64,000 nt of DNA from positions 62,001 through 126,000 of the forward strand of contig JAFRSH010000052.1 in assembly GCA_017427685.1 (NCBI GenBank), in the 5' to 3' direction. Each line of letters begins with the position of its first letter. The stretch's first letter is position 1. The notes under the pieces were generated by a model. It was not told where the DNA came from. It saw only the letters and a list, made by a program, of their open reading frames with translations, and ran no database searches. This stretch comes from Lachnospiraceae bacterium. GTDB lineage: Bacteria; Bacillota; Clostridia; Lachnospirales; Lachnospiraceae. The position numbers were made by a program, and so were the translations under genes. Below, piece by piece: positions 25,840 through 33,654 of the stretch.

Positions 25840-27432
25840 ATGACAAACGGCTATTTTAAACTCGACAAAAGAAAAGACGGCGCTTACCTTATGGTATTCC
25901 CTCCGGAAGACATGGGTAATTCCGTTGACCCCGTTGAGGTAACACGTTATCTCGACGGTTTTAACATTGATTACGAGAAGAACGTTGTTTATGACGTCGT
26001 GAAGAACTGCACCGATCCCAAGGAGGTCAGACTCACGACTCTTCAGCTCGGAAATATCGACGAGACCGTATTCGTGTCCATGACAAACGAGGCCACGAGC
26101 GCGATCGCGCGTTTTTATCCTCCTTCGACGGGAGGAAGACTCCTTTCCAAGGACGACATTATCTACCAGCTCGGACGTCAGGGCGTTAAGTTCGGTATTG
26201 ACGAGGATGCCATCGAGCTTTTCCTTAAGGACCGCAAGTATTGCACATCTTATATACTTGCCGACGCCGAAATGCCCGAAGAAGGCAGCGACGCCGTCAT
26301 CACCTATCACTTCAACACCGATCTTTCCAAGAAACCCAAGATGAACGAAGACGGTTCGGTTGATTTCCATCAGCTCGACAACGTCTGTCTTGTTGAGAAG
26401 GATCAGTGTCTCGCAACCCTTACACCCGCAGTTCACGGCAAGCCCGGAACGGATGTTATGGGCAGACCCATCAATCCCAGGAAGGTTCAGGTCAAGTTCC
26501 TTCGCCAGAGCAAGAACACACATCTTTCACCCGACGGACTCAACATCTACTGCAACTGTAACGGACATGCTTCGCTCGTTGACGGTCAGATCTTTGTGCT
26601 CGATACGTACACCGTTCCCGCGAACGTTGACGCTTCGACGGGTGACATCACATATAACGGCAACGTTGAGATCGCCGGCAATGTCAACACGGGATATAAG
26701 GTTACCGCGAACGGTGACATAATCGTTAACGGCATTGTTGAGGGAGCAACGCTTATAGCTGACGGCCAGATCGTCCTCAAGCGCGGTATTCAGGGCATGA
26801 GCAGAGGTGTGCTTCAGGCCGGAACGAACATTGTATCCAGATTTATCGAGAGTGCCGAGGTTACGGCGGGCGGATTCATCCAGACCGAGTCTATCATGCA
26901 CAGCAAGGTTTCGGCAGGAGGAGAGATCCTTGTTCGTGGCAAGAAGGGCTTCATCACGGGCGGTTCGATCAGATCCGGCAAGTATATCGAAGCCAAGACG
27001 GCGGGCTCGATCATGGGCACCAACACCAACATTGAGGTAGGTGTCAACATCAACCTCACCGAGGAAGTTAAGAGACTCGAAGAAGAGAAGAAATCGATCG
27101 ACGAGCAGATCGACAAGGCTTCCAAGATCATCTTCTTCATCTCCAAGAAGATCAAGGACAGGGAAGCGCTCACACCCGACAAGCTGGCACAGTTCCAGAC
27201 TCTTTCGGCCAACAAGAAGGAGCTTGAGAACAAGCTTATACAGATCTCCGAGAGGATCAACAAGATATACGAAGAACTTGATAACTCGGTCGGCGGATAT
27301 ATCCTGATCGACGACGTTATCTATCCCGGATGCAAGGTTACCGTTTCCAACGTTTCGACTTTCATCCGTTCCGAGACCAAGCACTGCAGACTCGTGCGCG
27401 ACGGTGCCGATGTCAGAGTTAAAGGGTATTAA
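25840..27432 (+). CDS. FapA family (DUF342) protein
   Basis: 530 residues, ATG 25840 after AGAGGGGGAAC. The N-terminal about 180 residues form the mixed alpha/beta region of the family. A right-handed beta-helix with repeated Gly/Val/Ile turns follows (about 230-400: DITYNGNVEIAGNVN, GYKVTANGDIIVNGIVEG, GGFIQTESIMHSKVSAGG). A coiled coil (about 405-480; LEEEKKSIDEQIDKASK) and a short beta end complete it. DUF342 genes often sit at the end of Firmicutes fla/che clusters. A role in polar placement or flagellar assembly is proposed for some members and cannot be shown here. Confidence 0.85.
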   Translation: MTNGYFKLDKRKDGAYLMVFPPEDMGNSVDPVEVTRYLDGFNIDYEKNVVYDVVKNCTDPKEVRLTTLQLGNIDETVFVSMTNEATSAIARFYPPSTGGRLLSKDDIIYQLGRQGVKFGIDEDAIELFLKDRKYCTSYILADAEMPEEGSDAVITYHFNTDLSKKPKMNEDGSVDFHQLDNVCLVEKDQCLATLTPAVHGKPGTDVMGRPINPRKVQVKFLRQSKNTHLSPDGLNIYCNCNGHASLVDGQIFVLDTYTVPANVDASTGDITYNGNVEIAGNVNTGYKVTANGDIIVNGIVEGATLIADGQIVLKRGIQGMSRGVLQAGTNIVSRFIESAEVTAGGFIQTESIMHSKVSAGGEILVRGKKGFITGGSIRSGKYIEAKTAGSIMGTNTNIEVGVNINLTEEVKRLEEEKKSIDEQIDKASKIIFFISKKIKDREALTPDKLAQFQTLSANKKELENKLIQISERINKIYEELDNSVGGYILIDDVIYPGCKVTVSNVSTFIRSETKHCRLVRDGADVRVKGY

Positions 27433-27467
27433 ATGGGGATGGCGATTATCCGGAAGGGGGGACTTCT

Positions 27468-27782
27468 ATGATATCACCGATCGAAATGTATTCAATGATC
27501 CCGAAATCAGATGTTGCAGCCATGCAGCGCCAGGGTGAGCTCACCAAGGACGCGAGCCAGCATGTGAACGGGATGCAGCAGTTCGACCACGAAACTATGT
27601 CGAACAGTCAAAAGACGGTCAAGATGAACGAGACCGACAGTCCCGAGTACCGTTACGACGGAACAGAGGGTAACGGTCAGGGTTACGAGCCGTCCGGCGA
27701 AAAGAAGAAAAAGGAAGAAGAGCATAACAAGAAGGAAAAGGAAGGATATGTCCGTGCCGACGGAATAGACATCCGTATCTGA
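27468..27782 (+). CDS. Small conserved-looking hypothetical protein in the flagellar cluster
   Basis: 104 residues, ATG 27468 after AAGGGGGGAC. No membrane segment or known domain. The N-terminus is MISPIEMYSMIPKSDVAAMQ and might be a binding helix. The middle is Gln/Asn/Thr rich. The last 40 residues are a Lys/Glu run followed by the short end YVRADGIDIRI, which looks like a strand. It lies 35 bases after the FapA gene and 12 bases before the SwrB-like gene, so it is very probably co-transcribed. Function unknown. Confidence 0.7.
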   Translation: MISPIEMYSMIPKSDVAAMQRQGELTKDASQHVNGMQQFDHETMSNSQKTVKMNETDSPEYRYDGTEGNGQGYEPSGEKKKKEEEHNKKEKEGYVRADGIDIRI

Positions 27783-27794
27783 TAAGGAATCGAT

Positions 27795-28787
27795 ATGACT
27801 GTATTAGAGATCATACTTTTATTACTCGGCATTGCGTTCATCGTTATCAGCTGTTTCATCATCGACAGGGGCTCCTCAGATGACAAGGAAACGGGACTTG
27901 TTCCCGGGAACTCCGAAGACCTCAAAGAGATGGGAGAGAACATCAAGCAGAACATCAACGGTGAAGCCGGCAGGATAATTGCCGACGCGCAGGATAAGCT
28001 CGAGTCGCTTTCAAACGACAAGATCATAGCGGTAGGGGAGTATTCGGACCAGGTGATCGAGAAGATCGAAGCCGATCACAAGGAAGCGGTATTCCTCTAT
28101 CAAATGTTGTGTGAAAAAGAGGAAGAGCTCAAAGAGATGACAAACCGCATGAGTACTCTTAAGACCGAGTGCGAAAGAGTTCTCATGGAGGAGAAGGAAG
28201 ACGCCGAGCGCAAAGAAAGCTACGAAGCCGAGATGGAGAAGCTTCGTGCCGAGCTCGAGGCCGAGAAAGAAAGAGCGCGCGAGGAGCTTGAGAACGAGAT
28301 GGCCAGGGCGCGTGAAGAACTCGAGAAAGAGCGTGAACTCTTAAGAGCCAAGGCTGAGCCCGAGGTTACGGAGCCTGCTTCGGAGCCTGAACCCGGGGAA
28401 GAGGAGCCTGAACCGGAAACGGCAGAGAAAGTGGCAGAGCCTCCCACAGAAAAGAAACCGACAGCTAAGGCGACTTCGGGTACGGCTAAGACTAAGTCGT
28501 CTGCTAAGCCCGCGTCCAAGCCTGCATCAGCTTCCAAGACTTCCTCAGCGGGTACACAGACTAAGTCTGCCGCATCCAAGACTTCGACCGTGAAGAAGAC
28601 AGAACCTGCCCGCAAGAGCGCATGGGAGTCGGTCAAGGCTACAGACAGCAGAGACACAAGGATGCTCTCGCGTAATGATGAGATCATCGCATTATACAAG
28701 CAAAACAAATCCGTCATGGAGATATCAAGGCTGCTACAGATGGGACAGGGAGAAGTCAAGCTGATAATCGACCTCTACTGCAGATAA
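27795..28787 (+). CDS. SwrB-like/DUF6115 membrane protein with C-terminal HTH-like motif
   Basis: 330 residues, ATG 27795 after AAGGAATCG. One N-terminal membrane helix (about 4-22) is followed by a long coiled coil (about 60-185, dense in Glu, Arg and Leu). A Pro/Thr/Ala/Ser/Lys low-complexity linker (about 190-280) leads to a C-terminal motif NDEIIALYKQNKSVMEIS then RLLQMGQGEVKLIIDLY. This last part resembles the tail of SwrB, which in Bacillus lies just after sigD and promotes basal-body assembly and full motility. The resemblance is by layout and tail motif; no function is proved. Confidence 0.75.
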   Translation: MTVLEIILLLLGIAFIVISCFIIDRGSSDDKETGLVPGNSEDLKEMGENIKQNINGEAGRIIADAQDKLESLSNDKIIAVGEYSDQVIEKIEADHKEAVFLYQMLCEKEEELKEMTNRMSTLKTECERVLMEEKEDAERKESYEAEMEKLRAELEAEKERAREELENEMARAREELEKERELLRAKAEPEVTEPASEPEPGEEEPEPETAEKVAEPPTEKKPTAKATSGTAKTKSSAKPASKPASASKTSSAGTQTKSAASKTSTVKKTEPARKSAWESVKATDSRDTRMLSRNDEIIALYKQNKSVMEISRLLQMGQGEVKLIIDLYCR

Positions 28788-28835
28788 GCTCTTTGAGACA
28801 GCAGACCACACACGATACGAAATGCGGGGATTAAG

Positions 28836-29663
28836 ATGAAACTGAAGTATTACATGAGAGGTGTCGGGATCGGCATCATATTTACGGTTTTTGTGTTCGC
28901 CGTGATCATCATCCCGAATCTCGAATTTGAAGAGATCACACAGCTGCAGGAGAACGTGAACAAGCAGCTCGGAGAGAGCAGTAAGGTCTCGAATCTCCTC
29001 GGATCAGCCGACAAAGCGACCGAAGCATCCGATACCGGGACTCAGGATGAGAGCGTGACCACACCTTCGCCCGAGCCGGAACTCTCACCGACAGTCGGTC
29101 CGACACAGGAACCCACGCCTGAGCCCACAGCTACACCGACACCGGAGTCAACACCCACGCCGGAACCTACGGCTACTCCGACACCGGAGCCTACACCGAC
29201 TCCGACACCGGAACCCACGGCGACCCCGTTGCCCACATCGACTCCTACGCCGGTTCCTACGGCAACACCCACACCGGCTCCCACAGCAACACCTACGCCG
29301 GTGCCCACAGCGACACCCACGCCGAAACCTACGGCGACTCCGACTCCGAGACCTACGGCGACGCCCACACCGAAGCCTACAGCTACCCCTACTCCCAAGC
29401 CTGCGGACAACTCTGGAAGCGGTAAGGTCAGCGTTTCCGATAACGGTGACGGAACAGTCTCCGTTACGATCAGGAGCGGATGCACATCCGAGATCCTCAG
29501 CGATGCGCTTCAGAAGGCAGGAGTTACGGATTCGGCAGCGGATCTTAACAAGTATATTGTCAAGAACGGCTACGCATCCCGCATCCAGACCGGTACATTT
29601 AAGGTCAAAAAGGGTGCCGATCATAAGGACATAGCTGTCGCGGTTTCTTCGAAAAAGAAATAA
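28836..29663 (+). CDS. Membrane protein with Pro-Thr repeat stalk and MltG-like terminal domain
   Basis: 275 residues, ATG 28836 after GGGGATTAAG. One membrane helix (about 10-28) anchors an extracytoplasmic chain. A short region (30-75) is followed by about 115 residues of TPTPEPT-type repeats, a stiff wall-spanning stalk. The last about 70 residues ([20 protein letters not shown], then [17 protein letters not shown]) look like the substrate-locating domain found before the catalytic part of MltG/YceG lytic transglycosylases, but no catalytic domain follows. It probably touches peptidoglycan. Its place at the end of the fla cluster hints at wall remodelling or anchoring for flagella; this is inference. 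Confidence 0.75.
   Translation: MKLKYYMRGVGIGIIFTVFVFAVIIIPNLEFEEITQLQENVNKQLGESSKVSNLLGSADKATEASDTGTQDESVTTPSPEPELSPTVGPTQEPTPEPTATPTPESTPTPEPTATPTPEPTPTPTPEPTATPLPTSTPTPVPTATPTPAPTATPTPVPTATPTPKPTATPTPRPTATPTPKPTATPTPKPADNSGSGKVSVSDNGDGTVSVTIRSGCTSEILSDALQKAGVTDSAADLNKYIVKNGYASRIQTGTFKVKKGADHKDIAVAVSSKKK
29095..29405 (+). repeat. Tandem Pro-Thr codon repeats
   Basis: Degenerate repeats of about 12-30 bases encode TPTPEPTA units inside the preceding gene. Mixed synonymous codons suggest selection on the protein rather than fresh slippage. An artefactual antisense frame rich in Gly and Val opposes it. Confidence 0.9.
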
Positions 29664-29692
29664 AAATGACACATATTCGTGAAAGAGATGTA

Positions 29693-29740
29693 ACACCGAT
29701 GGTGTATGATAGGGAAGAAATGTGACACCACAGGTGTAAC
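29693..29740 (+). promoter_or_regulatory. Two operator-like dyads upstream of the leucine-rich surface gene
   Basis: ACACC-GAT-GGTGT at 29693-29705 and ACACC-ACA-GGTGT at 29725-29737 (second dyad extends to 29722-29740 with one mismatch). Centres are 32 bp apart, about three helix turns. A possible -10 (TATGAT, 29705-29710) lies between them, without a clear -35. They could bind a dimeric repressor. Confidence 0.45.
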
Positions 29741-29768
29741 ATAAAGATTACTTTCAGGAGGAATTTAC

Positions 29769-31676
29769 ATGAGAAGATCTTTGAAAAAAGCAGTTGCTTT
29801 CCTCACGTTTCTTGCAATGACACTTCAGATCTTTGTTGTGAACGACGCAGTACCCGCGAGCGCAGCAGAGACAACCTTTGAAGTGGACGAGTGGGGCTAT
29901 GTCAGCACTATCATTAATCCTGCTCCTTCGGTTACGATACCCGGAGATCTTGATGCCGATTACGTTTCGCTCGGACTTTACGAAACAGGCATTAAATCTC
30001 TTACGATCGAGAACGGATACACATCCGTTTCCATCTATGACGGAGACCAGCTCGAAGAGCTTGCCCTTCCCAAGAGCGTTGATTCGGTATACATCTCGTA
30101 TGCTCCCAATCTGAAGAAGATAACTTTCGGCAATTCGTTGTCGTATCTCTATCTTTACAATTGTGCCGCTCTCGAAGAGCTTGATGTACCCGCTTCGGTA
30201 ACAAGCCTCAGTGTTGAGTTCTGTGAGAACCTTAAGACCCTGAACCTCAAGAAAGGTCTGCAGGACTACTCGCAGTGGAACTGCCCCAAGCTCAAAGTGA
30301 CCATCCCTTCGACGGTTTCTTATCTCAACAGCGATGATTACACAAACATGACGATCAGCGCTGACAACCCTTACTACGAGCTTTACGACGGCAGCCTTTA
30401 CAGAGACGAAACTCTTGTTGTTGCAGCCAATAAGCCTGTGCTCAACGTTAAGGAAGGAACCAAGGCTATCGGCGGATGGGCTCTTTGTAACGCTTATGCC
30501 GTAACGACCATCAACCTCCCTGACAGCGTCGAGGTTCTTGAATGGGGCGCATTCTCGGGTGCTTCCAAGGCTAAGAAGATCAAGCTTTCAAAAGGACTTG
30601 TTTGCATCTATTCCTACGCATTTGACGGAGTTGCAGCCGACACTATCGAGATCCCTTCATCAGTAACATATTTTGACTGGGATGCTTTCGGTGGTTACAA
30701 GGGCTCGATCAGCCTTCAGAATGGCTACAACAGCGAGATCACTTCGTATAAGGGCGGGATCTACTCGAACGACATGTCCCTGCTTTACTACTATCCGAAG
30801 AACAAGGAAACACTTGTTTTGCCCAAGAGCGTGATCTCACTTGCTTCTTCATCACTTAACGGATGTCTCTTTAAGGAACTTGATATCCCCGAGGGTATCG
30901 GTGAAGTAAACCTTGACCTTTCGGAGTGTAAGAAGCTTAAGAGCATCAACTTCCCTTCAACAGTATGGTGGATCGATACATGGTCACTCGCATATCGTAC
31001 ACCCAAGTGTCTTTCCAAGTACACAGTGGCTACCGACAATCCTTATTACTCGTCTTCGGGCGGATGTCTTTACAGCAAGGACAAAGAATACCTTTTCGCT
31101 GTTCCTTATGCAAAGAAGGATGTCAAAGTTGTCAGGGGTTGTGTGACGATCTCATATTACGCACTTGTAAATGACGGTTACTACGACTATAAGAATGATG
31201 TCTATGTTCCCAGAGACGTCAATCTTGAGTTGCCTGCCACACTTTCGTACTGCGATAACTTCAGTGCCGTTAAAACTGTGAAGGTTCCCTGCGGAACAAC
31301 CGCTGCAGGTCTTGTGGTTAATTACAATTCATGGTCGTGGGCTCCCGTATCTTACGAGTTTACAAACACGAGCAAAGAAATCCTCGGTATGATCGAAGTC
31401 GGTGACGACATGCAGATCAAGAAGGGCAACAAGGCCACCGTTTATTACACATATCCGACCGGTCTTACGATGGTAGAAAAGCTCACCGCGGCATACGATG
31501 ATACCAATACGGTTTGCAAGGTATCTTACTCTTCGAACAAGAAATCCGTAGCGAAGGTTAACAGCAAGACCGGAGAGGTTACCGCGCTTAAGAAGGGCAA
31601 GGCAACGATCACTGCCAAGTTTGAGATGCCCGACGGCAAGACACGTAAGGTCAAAGTTAAGGTTACAGTCAAATAA
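29769..31676 (+). CDS. Secreted leucine-rich-repeat (BspA-like) surface protein with Big_2-like end
   Basis: 635 residues, ATG 29769 after AGGAGG. A Sec signal peptide (about 1-33, AVAFLTFLAMTLQIFVV with cleavage near ASA-AE) is followed by irregular leucine-rich repeats of the BspA/Treponema kind (about 50-510; for example TINLPDSVEVLEWGAFSGAS, IEIPSSVTYFDWDAFG). A bacterial Ig-like Big_2 domain forms the C-terminus (about 550-635; KSVAKVNSKTGEVTALKKGK). There is no LPXTG or SLH anchor. Such proteins are usually adhesins or surface scaffolds. It shares the Big_2 type with the gene at 33655. Confidence 0.85.
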   Translation: MRRSLKKAVAFLTFLAMTLQIFVVNDAVPASAAETTFEVDEWGYVSTIINPAPSVTIPGDLDADYVSLGLYETGIKSLTIENGYTSVSIYDGDQLEELALPKSVDSVYISYAPNLKKITFGNSLSYLYLYNCAALEELDVPASVTSLSVEFCENLKTLNLKKGLQDYSQWNCPKLKVTIPSTVSYLNSDDYTNMTISADNPYYELYDGSLYRDETLVVAANKPVLNVKEGTKAIGGWALCNAYAVTTINLPDSVEVLEWGAFSGASKAKKIKLSKGLVCIYSYAFDGVAADTIEIPSSVTYFDWDAFGGYKGSISLQNGYNSEITSYKGGIYSNDMSLLYYYPKNKETLVLPKSVISLASSSLNGCLFKELDIPEGIGEVNLDLSECKKLKSINFPSTVWWIDTWSLAYRTPKCLSKYTVATDNPYYSSSGGCLYSKDKEYLFAVPYAKKDVKVVRGCVTISYYALVNDGYYDYKNDVYVPRDVNLELPATLSYCDNFSAVKTVKVPCGTTAAGLVVNYNSWSWAPVSYEFTNTSKEILGMIEVGDDMQIKKGNKATVYYTYPTGLTMVEKLTAAYDDTNTVCKVSYSSNKKSVAKVNSKTGEVTALKKGKATITAKFEMPDGKTRKVKVKVTVK

Positions 31677-31688
31677 CAGGGAAAAACG

Positions 31689-33599
31689 ATGAAGCATCAG
31701 CACACAAGGAAAACCATCAAGCCGGCAGGCAAAGAAACACCCATCTATGAGAAGATCTTTGTCGGGCTGTCCATGGCGTTCTTTACGGCTTTCCCGTTTT
31801 TAGCGAGACTTGTGGTAATGAGAGTCTCGGAGTCTGAGCAGACATTTTTCTCGACTCAGAACGGACTTATATCCGATGTTGCATTGTATTCGAAAGAGAT
31901 CGCGATCGCCGCTTTTGCGGCGATTGCGGTGCTCTTTTTTATTGGAGAGCGCATATTTACGGACAAACCCGAGCCGCTCAACCGGGACTACCTGAAGAAA
32001 CTTAAGGTTCCGCTTGCGCTCGTGGGGGTAATGACACTTTTTGCCGCGCTTTCTTTTGCTTTTTCCGCGGAAAAGGAAGTGGCATGGCGTGGAGTGTTCA
32101 CGGAGTACGAAGGCTTCCTCGCTTTGCTCTCTTATGTAATTGTTTTCATGTTCGGTCTCTATTATCTCCGCAAGGGAGACTGCGTGGAATTCTTCAAGCA
32201 TTTTGCGGTGGTCGTTTCGATCATCGCCGGAGTTCTGTGCTGTATAGAGCTTTTTTACAAGCCCATACTCGAATTCAGATTCATTCAGCACCTTATTTCT
32301 TCCGAAAAGTACACCGCCCTGGCAGAGAGTATCGAGAGCAGGTACTTTACGGGACAGTCGGCGCTTCTGTTTAACAATCCCGGTTTCCTCGGCGGATTTG
32401 CCGCACTTTTGCTCCCCATTGACATCGCTCTTGCTGTAGAAGCCAAGAACAAACCCATAAAGGTAGCAAGGATAGTGGCGGCCGCACTTATAAGCGTTGC
32501 GCTCTACGGGTCCGATTCGAAGGCAGCTTGGGTCAGTCTCTTAGTGACCGTTCCGCTGATGAGCTTCTTTATGATCAGGAACTCAAAGGACAGGAAGAGC
32601 GGACTTATCGTACTCGGGATCACGCTTGCCGCTGTGGTTGCAGTGTTTGCGATTACGGGAGTGGCTGTGCGTGCGGGACTCAAGGAGGACGAGGGACAAT
32701 CGTCCGTTACCGGGCAGACCGGAGAACTCTTTAAGCTCGACAAAGCGGAGCTAAAGGACGGAGTTCTTTATTTTACCTCGGGAGAGGACACTCTTGTATG
32801 CAGTGTGGACAGTGACCGCTTTTTTGACTACGACCATTCGTACGTCGACGAGATCGCATACGTCGACTGTATCGTCCTGAAGGACGGAGAGGGCAGGATC
32901 CTCGACAGGCAATTTTCAAGATTTGACAACGACAGGGTCGAGCTTCACCTTGAGGGTGTTGCTCCCAAAGACCCGAGATTTGATATGATAACCGTGGCGA
33001 CCGAAGGGCAAATGGTTTACTTCTGCTTCGGCTACGAAGGACCGGCGCAGTTCGCCATGTTTGAGGAGGGCTTCAAGTCCTTCGCGCAGGAGGATATCCT
33101 CGAGGACTCGATCCCCCAGCCCGCGGTGACCGGGTTTGAGAGCCTTTATGGCTTCGGAACGGGACGCGGGTATATCTGGGTTCAGTCGCTTCCAGTCATG
33201 AAGGATTCACTCCTTCTCGGAAAGGGCTGCGGAAACTTCGTGTTCAACTTCAGACAGAACGAGCTCGTGGGACTCCTCAATACTCACGGCTCGATGAAAT
33301 ACGTTATCGACAGACCGCACAACTGGTATCTTCAGGTATTTGTCTCGAACGGTCTGCCGTTCCTGATCTGCATGCTCGTGCTTTTCGCAATCATTGTGAT
33401 AAAGGGCATCAGGCTTGCAATCAGGAAAGAAGCGGGTGCGTTTGAACTTGGCCTTTTGGCGGGAGTTCTGACGTTTATGATCACCGGCCTCATCAACGAC
33501 AGCTGTGTGACAGTCAACCCTCTGTTCTGGCTTGTACTCGGGCTTACGGCCCGCAGGATACTACTCGGAGGTATGGGCTCAACTAACCCCGCACCCTGA
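31689..33599 (+). CDS. O-antigen ligase/polymerase-like (Wzy_C) membrane protein
   Basis: 636 residues, ATG 31689, 12 bases after the surface-protein stop. About 10-12 membrane segments are visible. The Wzy_C signature is at about 535-560 (DRPHNWYLQVFVSNGLPFL). A large soluble domain of about 150 residues (about 338-490, beta-rich, with KDGVLYFTSGEDTLVC and RFDNDRVELHLEG) is inserted in the extracytoplasmic loop. Proteins of this fold join or polymerise glycans from a lipid carrier outside the membrane. The substrate in a Gram-positive cell is unknown; a surface polysaccharide or protein glycan is possible. No other glycan genes are next to it. Confidence 0.8.
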   Translation: MKHQHTRKTIKPAGKETPIYEKIFVGLSMAFFTAFPFLARLVVMRVSESEQTFFSTQNGLISDVALYSKEIAIAAFAAIAVLFFIGERIFTDKPEPLNRDYLKKLKVPLALVGVMTLFAALSFAFSAEKEVAWRGVFTEYEGFLALLSYVIVFMFGLYYLRKGDCVEFFKHFAVVVSIIAGVLCCIELFYKPILEFRFIQHLISSEKYTALAESIESRYFTGQSALLFNNPGFLGGFAALLLPIDIALAVEAKNKPIKVARIVAAALISVALYGSDSKAAWVSLLVTVPLMSFFMIRNSKDRKSGLIVLGITLAAVVAVFAITGVAVRAGLKEDEGQSSVTGQTGELFKLDKAELKDGVLYFTSGEDTLVCSVDSDRFFDYDHSYVDEIAYVDCIVLKDGEGRILDRQFSRFDNDRVELHLEGVAPKDPRFDMITVATEGQMVYFCFGYEGPAQFAMFEEGFKSFAQEDILEDSIPQPAVTGFESLYGFGTGRGYIWVQSLPVMKDSLLLGKGCGNFVFNFRQNELVGLLNTHGSMKYVIDRPHNWYLQVFVSNGLPFLICMLVLFAIIVIKGIRLAIRKEAGAFELGLLAGVLTFMITGLINDSCVTVNPLFWLVLGLTARRILLGGMGSTNPAP

Positions 33600-33654
33600 C
33601 GACGGGACAGAAGATTAAATGTAGCGTTTTGTGATGATACGGAAAGGAGCAGCC

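Noticed and set aside
29095..29405. Periodic repeats as a CRISPR-like array
   Set aside because: Repeats are degenerate, lack unique spacers and are in frame with the Pro-Thr stalk.
29042..29485. A minus-strand frame coding for Gly-Val repeats
   Set aside because: It is the complement of the Pro-Thr repeat and has no independent support.
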